A DNA stretch of 27,447 bases from Arsenophonus sp046530935. GTDB lineage: Bacteria > Pseudomonadota > Gammaproteobacteria > Enterobacterales > Enterobacteriaceae. This document shows positions 26,908 through 27,447 of the stretch, piece by piece. Within the stretch, counting starts at the first letter, position 1, and every line of letters begins with the position of its first letter. The DNA lies in assembly GCA_046530935.1 (NCBI GenBank), contig JBHEQW010000071.1, forward strand, positions 1-27,447, in the 5' to 3' direction. The translations under genes were made by a program, and so were the position numbers. The notes under the pieces are model-generated. The model was given only the letters and a program-made list of their open reading frames with translations. It searched no databases and was not told where the DNA came from.

Positions 26908-26924
26908 GTTACGTACGACGTAAC
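26908..26924. repeat. 7-bp-arm hairpin in IS copy D
   Basis: GTTACGT-ACG-ACGTAAC is perfect and CpG-rich in an otherwise AT-rich setting. Confidence 0.6.
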
Positions 26925-27215
26925 GTGGCGCATTGTTGGGTTAGCCAGTCAAAAAAGTGGCATTCAGTATGTTGCTACAGCCTGGCTTCATAGCTCAGCG
27001 CATTAACGGCTGAGAATTATCAGCTGCCTAATACCATTACAGATGAGTTCATGCAAGGACTCATATGAAATATCTCTAGTTTCGCTGATACTTTGTTATA
27101 TAGACTTTTTCATAGCATAACATCTATCTGTTATTGAACTCATACACGAAATCAATCAGAAGATCTGTGGATATGCCACTATCTAGGAAACCAAATACTA
27201 GAAATTAGTATAACT

Positions 27216-27447
27216 ATAGTAAAAATAAAGTCTGGATTTATAGTCGACTAAGTAAATTACTTGATATCACCATCTGATGGTGATCTGGTTAAAATTTATC
27301 GTCCTTTATTTGTTGATCTAAAAGAAATGCGTCATTAAGGAAGCAAAAAATCTAAATAAAAATCTTAGTTTACTTATTTGTAATGAACTAGATTGACTAT
27401 TAATTTACATGTCTCTTAATTGCTGGACTATTGATATTTATTTAAAT
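27216..27447. other. Unassigned right edge with palindromes
   Basis: I recognise no gene in these 232 bases. A short plus-strand open stretch (about 27270-27340: SDGDLVKIYRPLFVDLKEMRH) looks faintly protein-like but has no match I can name. Two palindromes are present: TAGTCGACTA (27241-27250) and ATCACCATC-T-GATGGTGAT (27266-27284, 9-bp arms). In E. coli order ppiC and ilvC would lie beyond rep, but I see neither. Confidence 0.35.

Larger units (their letters stand above)
25749..27215 (-). mobile_element. IS256-family element, copy D, decayed
   Basis: This is the longest copy (about 1.47 kb), in minus orientation. The ends AGTTATTAGCAAAATCTG (25749, right end) and AGTTATACTAATTTCTAG (27215, left end) are the terminal inverted repeats. 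Minus-strand landmarks are LLIDFVYEFN (27150), LCYEKVYI (27115), a late KDREELLIFYYFQ (about 26070) and KTTNLIKLAFEAIKLR (about 26010), all broken by stops. Palindromes at 26206-26233, 26313-26322, 26326-26351 and 26908-26924 lie within it, and plus-strand open stretches near 26568-26786 are shadows. It interrupts the rep upstream region and I see no clear target duplication. Confidence 0.85.

Overview
The window is a stretch of strongly AT-rich, mostly dead chromosome from an enterobacterial (Enterobacterales) lineage, almost certainly a host-restricted symbiont in advanced genome erosion. The gene order is the familiar enteric block rep / gppA-rhlB / trxA-rho-[ECA operon wecA..wecG]-yifK-argX-hisR-leuT-proM. 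Only three protein genes look alive: wecE (9581-10711, minus), rho (16269-17528, minus) and trxA (18084-18419, minus), plus two tRNAs, tRNA-His(GTG) and tRNA-Arg(CCG). Every other ancestral gene is still recognisable by conceptual translation but is riddled with stops and frameshifts. I cannot separate Serratia symbiotica-like from Arsenophonus-like or other symbiont lineages from this sequence alone.

Layout. 114-1401: decayed IS256-type (mutator) element A. 1402-1758: unidentified repeat X1. 1811-2058: fossil tRNA-Pro and tRNA-Leu. 2080-2315: live tRNA-His and tRNA-Arg with a good promoter at 2337-2365. 2500-5008: yifK fossil split by IS copy B (3396-4690). 5265-9579: fossils of wecG, wzyE, wecF and wzxE. 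9581-10711: intact wecE. 10708-16230: fossils of wecD, rffH, rffG, wecC, wecB and wecA, with a deletion that joins wecA directly to wecB and removes wzzE. 16269-18419: rho and trxA, separated by a 555-bp leader. 18540-19815: rhlB fossil on the plus strand. About 20240-23520: gppA fossil on the plus strand, apparently interrupted by an IS remnant plus X2 and, further on, by IS copy C (22209-23241). 23650-25637: rep fossil on the minus strand. 25749-27215: IS copy D on the minus strand. 27216-27447: unassigned.

How it fits together. The enterobacterial common antigen (ECA) pathway is dead here: the polymer chain-length regulator is deleted, and the lipid-I glycosyltransferases, flippase, polymerase and sugar-nucleotide enzymes are pseudogenes. 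The PLP transaminase wecE nevertheless remains a perfect, full-length frame with its catalytic lysine, the most surprising gene in the window. Rho and thioredoxin survive as core functions; the helicases Rep and RhlB and the phosphatase GppA do not (locally).

The most unusual non-genic signal is a population of long, perfect, short-loop inverted repeats (up to 26-bp arms) inside the dead genes and dead IS copies. In several cases the reading frame of the fossil, or a sibling IS copy, suggests that one arm was rewritten to match the other. This looks like repeated quasi-palindrome template switching during neutral decay, and is probably the most interesting thing to follow up.
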